Assembly (NCBI GenBank): GCA_036675275.1
Contig: JAKFFG010000023.1
Location: 1-64,000 of the forward strand
Direction of reading: 5' to 3'
Source of the DNA: Pollutimonas sp036675275
Lineage (GTDB): Bacteria > Pseudomonadota > Gammaproteobacteria > Burkholderiales > Burkholderiaceae_B
Length of the DNA: 64,000 nucleotides
Shown here: positions 17,527-25,711 of the stretch, one piece after another
Layout of the letters: each line of letters opens with the position of its first letter
Numbering within the stretch: the first letter of the stretch is position 1
The notes under the pieces: model-generated
What the model was told of the DNA's origin: nothing
What the model saw: only the letters and a program-made list of their open reading frames with translations
Databases searched by the model: none
Made by a program: the position numbers and the translations under genes

Positions 17527-18318
17527 ATGCACCCGATGCTCAACACCGCCATCAAGGCGGCTCGCCGTGCTGGCGCCATTATCAACCGCGCCAGCCTCGA
17601 CCTGGAACGCCTGCAAGTGGCACGCAAAGGGCCCAAAGATTATGTCACGGAAGTCGATCATGCCGCTGAAGAGGCCATAATCGATATTTTACGCACAGCT
17701 TATCCAGATCACGGTTTTCTCGGCGAAGAATCCGGCACGCATCTGGCCAGCGGCCAGGCCGTCGATGCGCAGGCAGAATTCCAATGGATCATCGATCCGC
17801 TCGATGGCACGACCAATTTCATCCACGGCCTGCCGATTTACGCCGTATCGATTGCGCTGGCGCAGCGCGGACAAGTCACCCAGGCGGTCATCTATGATCC
17901 GTCGCGCAATGAGCTGTTCACCGCAACGCGTGGCGGCGGCGCCTTCATGAATGACAGGCGGGTCCGTGTGTCGGGCCAGACGCGTTATCACGACGCATTG
18001 CTGGGTGCCCACGTGCCCGGTTCTGCCGGCGTTATCGCCGCCAATACGCGCTATGGCAGCATGTTGTCGGAATGCGCTGCCGCACGGCGGCTTGGTTCCA
18101 CGGTGCTCGATCTGGCCTATGTGGCCAACGGACGCCTGGATGGTTATTGCGGCGTAAACCTGAAGCCATGGGATCTCGCCGCAGGCGGCCTGCTGATACT
18201 GGAAGCGGGCGGCCTGATTTCCGACTTCGATGGTGAACAAGACTGGCTGAAAAGCGGAAGCGTGCTGGCCGCTACACCCAAGATCTTCACACAGATGCTG
18301 GGCCACGTGCAGGCCTGA
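17527..18318 (+). CDS. suhB: Inositol-1-monophosphatase family protein SuhB
   Basis: This 263-residue Mg-dependent phosphatase also acts in rRNA antitermination in enterobacteria. The metal and active-site motifs GEESG (about residue 67), DPLDGTTNFIHG (about 87-98) and the C-terminal WDLAAGGLLILEAGG are all intact. The length is normal. It ends 14 bases before a strong terminator. Confidence 0.95.
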   Translation: MHPMLNTAIKAARRAGAIINRASLDLERLQVARKGPKDYVTEVDHAAEEAIIDILRTAYPDHGFLGEESGTHLASGQAVDAQAEFQWIIDPLDGTTNFIHGLPIYAVSIALAQRGQVTQAVIYDPSRNELFTATRGGGAFMNDRRVRVSGQTRYHDALLGAHVPGSAGVIAANTRYGSMLSECAAARRLGSTVLDLAYVANGRLDGYCGVNLKPWDLAAGGLLILEAGGLISDFDGEQDWLKSGSVLAATPKIFTQMLGHVQA

Positions 18319-18331
18319 TACACCGCAGCAG

Positions 18332-18365
18332 GGGCCGGGCAGTTTCCGCCGGCCCTCGTTTTTTT
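18332..18365 (+). terminator. Terminator after suhB
   Basis: A GGGCCGG stem pairs with CCGGCCC across a 10-base loop and is followed, two bases later, by seven T residues. It separates suhB from the TerC-like gene, whose ribosome site starts about 18 bases further on. Confidence 0.7.
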
Positions 18366-18395
18366 CATCACTGCTTGTCTTACGGAGCTTTCTTG

Positions 18396-19976
18396 ATGGA
18401 ATGGATGCTGGACCCATCGGCTTGGGTCGGCTTGCTTACCTTGGTCATTCTCGAGATTGTCCTGGGTATAGACAATCTGATTTTTATCGCCATTCTTGTC
18501 GAAAAGCTGCCGCCAGCCCTGCGCGACCGGGCGCGGGTGCTGGGATTGTCGCTGGCCCTGGTAATGCGGCTGGTTTTGCTGTCGGTCATGTCATGGTTGA
18601 TAAAACTGACGGATCCCCTTGTCGCGCTTGGGCCCATGAGTTTTTCGGGGCGCGATCTGATTCTGATCGTCGGTGGATTTTTTCTGCTTTTCAAAGGTAC
18701 GCTCGAACTCCACGAAAGGGTGGAAGGCCGGGCCGTACACGCCTCGGGTGCGCGCATGCATTCGAGCTTCTGGGTCATCGTCACGCAAATTGTCATTCTC
18801 GACGCCGTTTTCTCCATAGATGCCGTCATTACCGCCGTGGGCATGGTGGATCATTTATCCATCATGATGATCGCGGTGATCATTGCCATCGGCCTGATGC
18901 TGGTCGCATCCAAGCCTCTGACGCGATTTGTCAATGCACACCCCACAGTCGTGATCCTGTGCCTGGGCTTTCTGCTTACCATCGGTTTTTCGCTATTGGC
19001 CGAAGGCTTTGGTTTTACGGTGCCTAAAGGTTATTTGTACGCCGCGATCACTTTTTCAGTCGCAATCGAAATGCTCAATCAGGTGGCAAGACGCAATATG
19101 CGCCGCATCGAGACACGGCGACCCTTGCGCGAGCGCACGGCCGAAGGGGTGTTGCGCATGCTGGGCAAACGTCCCCTTGTTGGTCCTGAGCAAGAGCAAG
19201 CCGGATCCGAGGAGTCCGTTCAAGTCTTCGGCGACGAAGAACGCTACATGGTCAGCGGGGTACTGACCCTGGCTGATCGATCCATCAATTCCATCATGAC
19301 CCCTCGCACGGACGTGTCATGGATAGACCTGAACGATGACCCCGCGGAGCTGCGCGAGCAGATTGCCAAGGCCCCGCATAGCTTCTTCCCGGTGTGTCGG
19401 GGGTCGCTCGACGAGGTCATAGGCATAGGCCGGGCAAAAGAAATGATCGCCGACCTGATCACGCTTGGGCACGTCAGGCTTTCACGCTTGCGTGATCCGG
19501 TCATCGTGCACGAGTCGATCGGGGTGTTGCGACTGATGGATACGCTGAAGCGTTCAAGAGGGCAACTGGTACTGGTCACCGACGAATTCGGAGCCATAGA
19601 AGGCGTGGTCACTCCTATTGATGTGTTCGAAGCCATAGCCGGCGAATTTCCCGACGAAGACGAAACCCCCGATATTGTCGTCGAGGGCGAGGGTCGCTGG
19701 CGTGTTGATGGGGCAGCCGACCTGCACCATCTCGAACTTCTCCTGAACACAGACGACCTGGTGGACGACGACGAAGGGTATTCGACGCTGGCCGGCTATC
19801 TGCTCGAACGCTTCGGCCACTTGCCGGCGCCGGGCGACAGCTGCGAACTGCGCCAGGAGCACGCTACTTTTAAATTCACGATATTGCGTCTGGACGGACG
19901 CCGCATAGCGACGGTTCAGATCGAACGCACATATCATCAGACGGACGATGCAAACGACATGGGTGAGTATGACTGA
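18396..19976 (+). CDS. TerC-family membrane protein with CBS and CorC/HlyC domains
   Basis: This 526-residue protein has an N-terminal TerC domain of about seven helices (LVILEIVLGIDNLIFIAILVEKLP, then AVFSIDAVITAVGM; the two acidic GIDN and SIDA motifs are the metal-binding signature). A linker leads to tandem CBS domains (from SGVLTLADRSINSIMTPR) and a C-terminal CorC/HlyC domain (PDIVVEGEGRWRVDGAADL). It resembles YegH/YoaE, thought to handle metal ions, with Mn efflux proposed for TerC relatives. I used the ATG with the ACGGAG site. It overlaps uppP by eight bases. Confidence 0.9.
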   Translation: MEWMLDPSAWVGLLTLVILEIVLGIDNLIFIAILVEKLPPALRDRARVLGLSLALVMRLVLLSVMSWLIKLTDPLVALGPMSFSGRDLILIVGGFFLLFKGTLELHERVEGRAVHASGARMHSSFWVIVTQIVILDAVFSIDAVITAVGMVDHLSIMMIAVIIAIGLMLVASKPLTRFVNAHPTVVILCLGFLLTIGFSLLAEGFGFTVPKGYLYAAITFSVAIEMLNQVARRNMRRIETRRPLRERTAEGVLRMLGKRPLVGPEQEQAGSEESVQVFGDEERYMVSGVLTLADRSINSIMTPRTDVSWIDLNDDPAELREQIAKAPHSFFPVCRGSLDEVIGIGRAKEMIADLITLGHVRLSRLRDPVIVHESIGVLRLMDTLKRSRGQLVLVTDEFGAIEGVVTPIDVFEAIAGEFPDEDETPDIVVEGEGRWRVDGAADLHHLELLLNTDDLVDDDEGYSTLAGYLLERFGHLPAPGDSCELRQEHATFKFTILRLDGRRIATVQIERTYHQTDDANDMGEYD

Positions 19977-20841
19977 CAATACATTGTTTCTGATCAAGGC
20001 TCTGTTTCTGGGGCTGATGGAAGGCCTCACCGAATTCATTCCGGTATCCAGCACGGCCCACTTGCTGCTTATCGGCGACTGGATCAATTTTTCATCCGGT
20101 AGCGACAAGGTATTCGAAGTTGTGATCCAGTTTGGCTCCATCATGGCGGTCATCTGGATATTCCGCGCGCGCGTCTGGCAACTGATACGGGGAACACTCA
20201 CTGGCGATCGCAGAGAGATGCTGTTCATGCGCAATCTGCTGATTGCATTCCTGCCCGCCGCGGTAATCGGGGCGCTCATGATCAAATACATCAAGGCTTT
20301 GTTTCACAGCCCCGGGGTGTTTGTCGTGACCTTGATTCTCGGTGGCCTGATCATGCTGTGGGTAGAACGCAAGCCGCAATATTCCAAGCATGGAAAGGGC
20401 GGCCCCATATTGGCCAAGGGCGATAGCGTTGCCTCGCAACACGCCACCGCGGTCACCCTCGAACAAATCACCTGGCGGCAGGCGCTGGTCGTGGGGTTTG
20501 CGCAGTGCCTGGCCATGGTGCCGGGTACGTCGCGGTCGGGGGCCACAATCATCAGCGGCATGATGGCAGGCATACAACGCAAGACGGCGACAGAGTTTTC
20601 TTTTTTTCTTGCGATGCCGACCATGCTGGCGGCGACGGTCTACGATCTGTACCGCAACGCCAGCGCATTGTCCGCCACCCAGATGGAAGCCATTGCAGTA
20701 GGTTTTGTGGCGGCCTTTGTCAGCGCCTTGATCATTGTGCGCGCGGTGCTGCGCTTCGTATCGAAAAGAACTTACCGCCCCTTTGCGTGGTACCGCATTG
20801 CCTTGGGTTTTGTTGTGCTCGCCTGGCTGCTGATGCGTTAA
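19969..20841 (+). CDS. uppP: Undecaprenyl-diphosphatase
   Basis: This 290-residue integral membrane enzyme recycles the undecaprenyl carrier for cell-wall synthesis and confers bacitracin tolerance. The two BacA signature segments are intact: GLTEFIPVSSTAHL near the N terminus and the central MVPGTSRSGATIISGMM, which together carry the catalytic Glu, Ser and Arg. The start at 19969 overlaps the TerC-like stop, suggesting co-translation. Confidence 0.95.
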   Translation: MTDNTLFLIKALFLGLMEGLTEFIPVSSTAHLLLIGDWINFSSGSDKVFEVVIQFGSIMAVIWIFRARVWQLIRGTLTGDRREMLFMRNLLIAFLPAAVIGALMIKYIKALFHSPGVFVVTLILGGLIMLWVERKPQYSKHGKGGPILAKGDSVASQHATAVTLEQITWRQALVVGFAQCLAMVPGTSRSGATIISGMMAGIQRKTATEFSFFLAMPTMLAATVYDLYRNASALSATQMEAIAVGFVAAFVSALIIVRAVLRFVSKRTYRPFAWYRIALGFVVLAWLLMR

Positions 20842-20904
20842 ATCTGGAAACATCCCGCTATAATTGCTCGCTTGTATCCGCCCATCCTACAAGAGATAGC
20901 ATTT

Positions 20905-21591
20905 ATGACTGCCGAATGTTGCCCGCACGATCTTCGTGACATTTCACATTTCGAAGCGGCCGTCCGGCAGTTTCGCAGCCAGTACTACGAGCGCGATCCT
21001 GAAATGATGCAGCGGCTGTCCAAGGGGCAGGCCCCCGCAACGCTCATCATCGCGTGCAGCGATTCCCGTGTGGATACCGGCGTCTTGCTGGGCGCGCAGC
21101 CTGGCGAACTGTTCACCGTTCGCAATATTGCCAATCTTGTGCCGCCATACCAGCAGGGCGCCGGCTTGCACGGCACGGGGGCGGCCATCGAATACGCGGT
21201 CCGCGACGTTGACGTGGACCACATCATTGTGCTGGGTCATGCCAGTTGCGGCGGAATCAAGGGCATGCTGGCGGCCGCAGACGGCAAACCGCTGGACCGT
21301 GAGTTCGTGGGCGATTGGGTCGCCATGGCCATGAATGCGACTGAACTCTATCTGAATCCCGACGAGTCGGGCGTGCGGCACAAGGTGTCCTTGGAACTTC
21401 TGAAAGAAAACCCGGGTCTGGTCGAACGCGCGGCCGTCACCGGTTCGCTGCATAATCTTTTGACCTACCCATGGGTAAAAGAACGTTTCGATAGCGGCAA
21501 ACTTTTCCTGCATGGATGGTGGTTCGATATCGAAACAGGCGACTTGTGGAAATCCAGCCAGGATGATTTTCGCCTGATGCCTGTCGTGTAA
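20905..21591 (+). CDS. Beta-class carbonic anhydrase
   Basis: This 228-residue cytoplasmic zinc enzyme interconverts CO2 and bicarbonate. The zinc ligands and catalytic dyad are C51, D53 and R55 in CSDSR, and H112 and C115 in GHASCGG. The start MTAECC was chosen over an upstream in-frame ATG because the extra 11 codons lie in the promoter region, where a TATAAT-like box is seen near 20858. It is followed within 20 bases by an NCS2 permease. Confidence 0.93.
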   Translation: MTAECCPHDLRDISHFEAAVRQFRSQYYERDPEMMQRLSKGQAPATLIIACSDSRVDTGVLLGAQPGELFTVRNIANLVPPYQQGAGLHGTGAAIEYAVRDVDVDHIIVLGHASCGGIKGMLAAADGKPLDREFVGDWVAMAMNATELYLNPDESGVRHKVSLELLKENPGLVERAAVTGSLHNLLTYPWVKERFDSGKLFLHGWWFDIETGDLWKSSQDDFRLMPVV

Positions 21592-21608
21592 GGGCTGGGT
21601 CCTGACGC

Positions 21609-23330
21609 ATGCGTAAGCCGGAATCGATTGTTTACTGGATCAATGACAGGCTGCCGGTTCCCACCGCAATGGGCCTGGCCTTGCAGCAAATCGCCTTCCT
21701 GGGTGCGCTGCTGGTCGTACCCAACCTGTTTGTGCACGAAAGCTCTGTCAACCTGGGCAGCGGTGTCTACCTGGACATCGCCAGCGCTTCGCTTATTGCC
21801 AGCGCGTTGTCCATCCTGTTGCAAACCATGAACCGTTGGGGCATAGGCTCGGGCTACTACTACCCTCTGCAAGCAACCCCAACCGTGTTTGCCGTCATGT
21901 TCCTGGCAGGCAGCAGTTCCGGCGGCATGCCGCTGGCTTATGGCATGGTGTTCGTGACCGGTCTCACCCAGCTTGTGTTCAGCGCCTGCATCGTGCGCCT
22001 GCGCAGCGTCTTCACGGTAGAGATCGCGGGCCTCGCGGTAATGCTTACCGGAGTTGCCACGGGGCAGATCGGCGTCAAGATTCTGTTTGATGCGGAAGTC
22101 GGCCAGGGCGCGACGAATCTCGAACTGATGGTGGCCGCGTTCACTTTCTTTGTCATGGTGTTCTGCAATATCTGGGTGAAGTCGCGGCTACGCCTGTTCG
22201 CCACCTTGCTGGGCTTGCTGGCCGGCAGCACGATGGCGGCATTGCTGGGCCTGATGCCGGTGGAAAGCGTGGACTATATTGCCTCGACTCCGTGGCTGCG
22301 CCTGCCCAATCTGCCGGTATTCGGCTGGTCCTTCGATTGGAACCTGGTCTGGCCCTACATGCTCATGGGGCTGGCCTTGTCCTTGATGTCCATCGGTACG
22401 CAAACGGTGGCGCAGCGCATCGCCGACGCCGACTGGCACAAGCCGGATCTGCACGCCTATGGCCGGGGCCTGCGCGCCGAGGGCCTGACGCATGTGCTGG
22501 CGTCGTTCATCAATGCAATGCCCCAGTCTTCCAGCGGGGGAGCCGTCGGCCTGGCCGCCACTTCGGGCAGCGCGAGCCGCTATCTCGGCTATTGGGTCGC
22601 TGCTTTCCTGCTCATCACTGCCCTATGCTCCAAGCTGATCGTGCTCTGGCTGGCCGTGCCGGGTCCGGTCATTGGCGCGTTGCTGCTGTTCTTGTCCGCT
22701 TTCCTCATCATGGCCGGGTTGAAGCTGATTGCCTCGCGCATGCTCGACGACCGGCGCTCCCTTGCCCTGGGCATGGGGCTGATCGTAGGCGTGTCCCATC
22801 AATACATTGTCAGGGGCCTGGAGCACCTGCCCCTGGCCGGATTCATGAATCTGGCGGGGGTCACCAACGGTACGCTGATCGCGCTGGTGCTCACCGTGCT
22901 GTTTCGTCTGGGCGCGTCCCGTCGTACAAAGCAGCGCTTCTCGCTGGATGCGACGACTGCCGATGATCTTAACCGGTTCATGGAGAATCAGGGTCGCCTG
23001 TGGGGTGCCCGGCGCGATGCAGTGCAGCGCGCGGAGCAGGCAGTGTGGCAGGCCTTCGATATGCTTGCTCACTGTGGCCGGATTTCGCCCGACCAGCCGT
23101 GGCTGGAAGTGCGGACCCGTTTTGATGAATATGGCTTGCGCGTCACGTTCACCTATTCCGGTGCGGCTTTGCCCGTGGCGCGCGATACAGCCCCCACGCC
23201 GGATGCCTTGCTGGATGATCCGCAAGCCACGGCGCACCTTACTGCCTATTTGCTCAGCCGTCTTGCCAAGCGCGTACAAGTGCGGCAGCGCGACGCAATC
23301 GCGCAATTGCAGCTGGACTTCGAGGCGTGA
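21609..23330 (+). CDS. NCS2-family nucleobase permease with an extra C-terminal domain
   Basis: The first 430 residues form a nucleobase:cation symporter-2 fold with 12-14 helices (GLALQQIAFLGALLVVPNL, GIGSGYYYPLQATPTVFAV, and NAMPQSSSGGAVGLAATSGSASRY). The family imports uracil, xanthine or urate. The remaining 140 residues are soluble: about 445-573, with a helical segment (DAVQRAEQAVWQAFDMLAHC) and a strand pair (LEVRTRFDEYGLRVTFTYSG). This tail is absent from typical members of about 430-460 residues and faintly resembles a histidine-kinase-like ATPase fold. The gene converges on lpxH. Confidence 0.85.
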   Translation: MRKPESIVYWINDRLPVPTAMGLALQQIAFLGALLVVPNLFVHESSVNLGSGVYLDIASASLIASALSILLQTMNRWGIGSGYYYPLQATPTVFAVMFLAGSSSGGMPLAYGMVFVTGLTQLVFSACIVRLRSVFTVEIAGLAVMLTGVATGQIGVKILFDAEVGQGATNLELMVAAFTFFVMVFCNIWVKSRLRLFATLLGLLAGSTMAALLGLMPVESVDYIASTPWLRLPNLPVFGWSFDWNLVWPYMLMGLALSLMSIGTQTVAQRIADADWHKPDLHAYGRGLRAEGLTHVLASFINAMPQSSSGGAVGLAATSGSASRYLGYWVAAFLLITALCSKLIVLWLAVPGPVIGALLLFLSAFLIMAGLKLIASRMLDDRRSLALGMGLIVGVSHQYIVRGLEHLPLAGFMNLAGVTNGTLIALVLTVLFRLGASRRTKQRFSLDATTADDLNRFMENQGRLWGARRDAVQRAEQAVWQAFDMLAHCGRISPDQPWLEVRTRFDEYGLRVTFTYSGAALPVARDTAPTPDALLDDPQATAHLTAYLLSRLAKRVQVRQRDAIAQLQLDFEA

Positions 23331-23334
23331 GGTT

Positions 23335-24135
23335 TCAGGTCTGCTGATGCAGTACGGGGCCGTTGCGGTCTATCGCCAGCCAGCCGGACCGGGGAACCGG
23401 GCTGTGGTCGTAGTCCCAGTCGGGCAGCACAATGCGCTTGCGCGACCGGCCGTTCATCATGTACTGGTGCGTGGCGGGTCTATGGGTATGGCCGTGCACC
23501 ATCGTATCGACATCGCTTTCCATGAAGGCCTGTTCGATCGCCTGAGGTTCGACATCCATGATGCGGGATGATTTATAACGATTTGCAGCGGTGCTGCGTT
23601 GCCTGGCCCAGTCGGCAATGCCCCGCCGTGCTTTAAGGCTTAGCGCCAAGAATATTTTCTGCACGACGGGATTGCGCACGATACGGCGAAAACGCTGATA
23701 GCCGGGATCGGCCGTGCAATATTCATCGCCATGCGAAAGGAGGATGCGGCCATAATCGGTGACGAGGCAGGCCTTGTCAGGCAGCAACTGCGCGCCCACG
23801 CGTCGCGCAAGAGCATGGCCGAGCAGGAAGTCGCGATTGCCGCGACCCAGCCACAGCGGCAGTGACGCCGATACGCCAACCAGCTTGTCCAGCGTATGCG
23901 CCAGCCATTCAGGAGGAGCCGCTAGCGCAAAGTCGTCGCCTATCCATGCGTCGAAGATGTCGCCGCATAAAATCAAGGCATCCGCCTGAGCGCATGCCTT
24001 GTCCAGAAAAAGATGGAAAGCGCGGGCTGTATTGGGTGTGTCGGGCCCCAGATGAATATCCGAGGCGACCCATACAGTGCCCGCCAACGGTATTTTATTC
24101 AACGACCGTCGCTTTCTCGATGATAACGTCTTCAA
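23335..24135 (-). CDS. lpxH: UDP-2,3-diacylglucosamine diphosphatase
   Basis: This 266-residue calcineurin-like phosphatase makes lipid X in lipid A synthesis at the inner membrane. The metal motifs are VWVASDIHLGPD, LILCGDIFDAWIGDD, GRGNRDFL (Asn/Arg replacing the usual GNHD, as in LpxH), LSHGDEYC and MVHGHTHRP. The listed ATG overlaps the cyclophilin gene by 41 bases and has no clear ribosome site. Translation may actually start about 17 codons later, just before PLAGTVWVASD. Confidence 0.92.
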   Translation of the reverse strand: MKTLSSRKRRSLNKIPLAGTVWVASDIHLGPDTPNTARAFHLFLDKACAQADALILCGDIFDAWIGDDFALAAPPEWLAHTLDKLVGVSASLPLWLGRGNRDFLLGHALARRVGAQLLPDKACLVTDYGRILLSHGDEYCTADPGYQRFRRIVRNPVVQKIFLALSLKARRGIADWARQRSTAANRYKSSRIMDVEPQAIEQAFMESDVDTMVHGHTHRPATHQYMMNGRSRKRIVLPDWDYDHSPVPRSGWLAIDRNGPVLHQQT

Positions 24136-24751
24136 CAGGGACGTCTTGATGGAAGCCCTTGTTGCCGGTCTTTACGCCCTTGAGCTTGTCGACCACCTCG
24201 GTGCCTTCGATGACCTTGCCGAAAACGGTATAGCCCCAGCCGTTGGGTGTAGGCGAAGTGAAGTTGAGAAAGTCGTTATCGGCCACGTTGATGAAAAACT
24301 GGGCCGTTGCCGAATGTGGATCGGAGGTGCGTGCCATGGCCAGCGTATAGCGGTCATTCTTCAAGCCATTGTTGGCTTCGTTTTCCACGGGCGCGTGCGT
24401 TTGTTTTTGCTTCATGTCGGCATCGAAACCGCCGCCCTGGACCATGAAGTTGTTGATGATGCGGTGGAAAATCGTGCCATCGTAAAAGCCTTCGTTGACG
24501 TAGGTCAGAAAACTTTCAACCGTTTTTGGCGCTTTTTCGGCGTTCAGTTCGATAAGCAGGTCGCCGTGGTTGGTTTGAAGCTTGACGCGTGGAGTTGTGG
24601 TTGTGCTCATGGGCTTACCTTGATTGGAAGTTGAAGAGGCTGCTTGCGCGATACTACCCATGCACAGGGCGAGCGATGTTGCGCAAGCAAGGCTGACGGC
24701 ACGCAGCGTCGGACGCGACATGCCTGTAAGAAACGAAAGAGAAAGCATCAT
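24095..24751 (-). CDS. ppiB: Cyclophilin-type peptidyl-prolyl isomerase with signal peptide and internal start
   Basis: The catalytic domain (from TPRVKLQTNHGD to the end) is very close to cytoplasmic PpiB: FYDGTIFHRIINNFMVQGGGF, NEANNGLKNDRYTLAMARTSDPHSATAQFFINV, WGYTVFGKV. In front of it is a full Sec signal peptide (LRAVSLACATSLALCMGSIAQA), as in periplasmic PpiA. Between them, the codon at 24610 is an ATG (MSTTTTPRV) with an AAGGTAAG ribosome site, giving a normal 171-residue PpiB. Two products, one exported and one cytoplasmic, are possible, as is a fusion of two former paralogues. Outer starts at 24751, 24748 and 24721 are all possible. Confidence 0.9.
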   Translation of the reverse strand: MMLSLSFLTGMSRPTLRAVSLACATSLALCMGSIAQAASSTSNQGKPMSTTTTPRVKLQTNHGDLLIELNAEKAPKTVESFLTYVNEGFYDGTIFHRIINNFMVQGGGFDADMKQKQTHAPVENEANNGLKNDRYTLAMARTSDPHSATAQFFINVADNDFLNFTSPTPNGWGYTVFGKVIEGTEVVDKLKGVKTGNKGFHQDVPVEDVIIEKATVVE

Positions 24752-24774
24752 GTGCGGAGTAAATCCCTAGTAGG

Positions 24775-25545
24775 TTATTTTTTCAGGAGTTCGGCTGTTG
24801 CCTGAGCTTTGCCACGTGCGCTGCCAACACCCAACTGGGCGGCGCCCTGAAACGACTGGCGCGCAAGCATGAGTTGCACTTCGCCCATATTGGCCCGGGC
24901 GGTTCCATAATTTGGATTGGCCGACAGCGACATGGTCAGCGCATCTTGCGCCATTTCCAGCTTGCCCTGTTTAACATATTCGGCGGCCAGATTGTTCCAC
25001 GGCTCGGGAAGCTCGGGATACAGGGTGGTCATCTTCAGATAGAGGTCGATGGCTTCGCCTTGGCGGCCCAGTTCGGCCAGCGCGCGCGCGCGCAGAAACA
25101 TGAGTTGAACGTCGGTTCCCAGGCCGCCCTGAGCGTCGAGCTGCGCCTGGCGCTTGTCGATGACATTAAGGGCCGCTTGCGTGTCGCCCTGGTCTATCAT
25201 GGACGAGATGCGCGCGGTGATTTCCGAGGAGGTTAGTGGAATCTCGGTGTCGACGCTGGGTGTGAGGGCTTCGAGCAGCCGGGCCAGGCCTTTCCAGCCG
25301 CCTTCTTCGGGGGGCGCATCGTTGAAAAGCTTATCATTGGCGCTTACGGGCTGACGCCCCATCTCCAACCTGATACCGCCCGATGCCGGATCGAAAACAG
25401 GGGCGTCTGGACCCGGGTTCAGCGTGGCGTTAAGATCGACATGTGGCTCGAGGCCGGGCACGGGCGTCTGGGCACCGGCTGTTTGTACCGACAGCCCGCC
25501 CGTAAACAGGGCGATCGCTAATACAGAACCAGAAATTCGAAACAC
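24775..25545 (-). CDS. Periplasmic tetratricopeptide repeat protein
   Basis: This 256-residue protein has a signal peptide (ending VQTAGAQTP), a low-complexity region to about 90, then TPR helices: AQLMFLRARALAELGRQGEAIDLYLKM-like and PEPWNNLAAEYVKQGKLEMAQDALTMSL. TPRs mediate protein binding. The position upstream of the cyclophilin gene on the same strand suggests an envelope-folding operon, but no partner is known. Confidence 0.85.
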   Translation of the reverse strand: MFRISGSVLAIALFTGGLSVQTAGAQTPVPGLEPHVDLNATLNPGPDAPVFDPASGGIRLEMGRQPVSANDKLFNDAPPEEGGWKGLARLLEALTPSVDTEIPLTSSEITARISSMIDQGDTQAALNVIDKRQAQLDAQGGLGTDVQLMFLRARALAELGRQGEAIDLYLKMTTLYPELPEPWNNLAAEYVKQGKLEMAQDALTMSLSANPNYGTARANMGEVQLMLARQSFQGAAQLGVGSARGKAQATAELLKK

Positions 25546-25711
25546 AGGTTATGCACCTATACGTTAGGGTGGGAGGGTGGTATAGCGTCAACGCTTGCTA
25601 TACTTATCGACCGCCATTTTAGCCATGCTTTGCGCGTAGCACCCAGTTTACTGCAAGCTGATCTGCATTGAACGGGCCCGCAACCGTATTTATTTATAGA
25701 CAAAACCGTAC

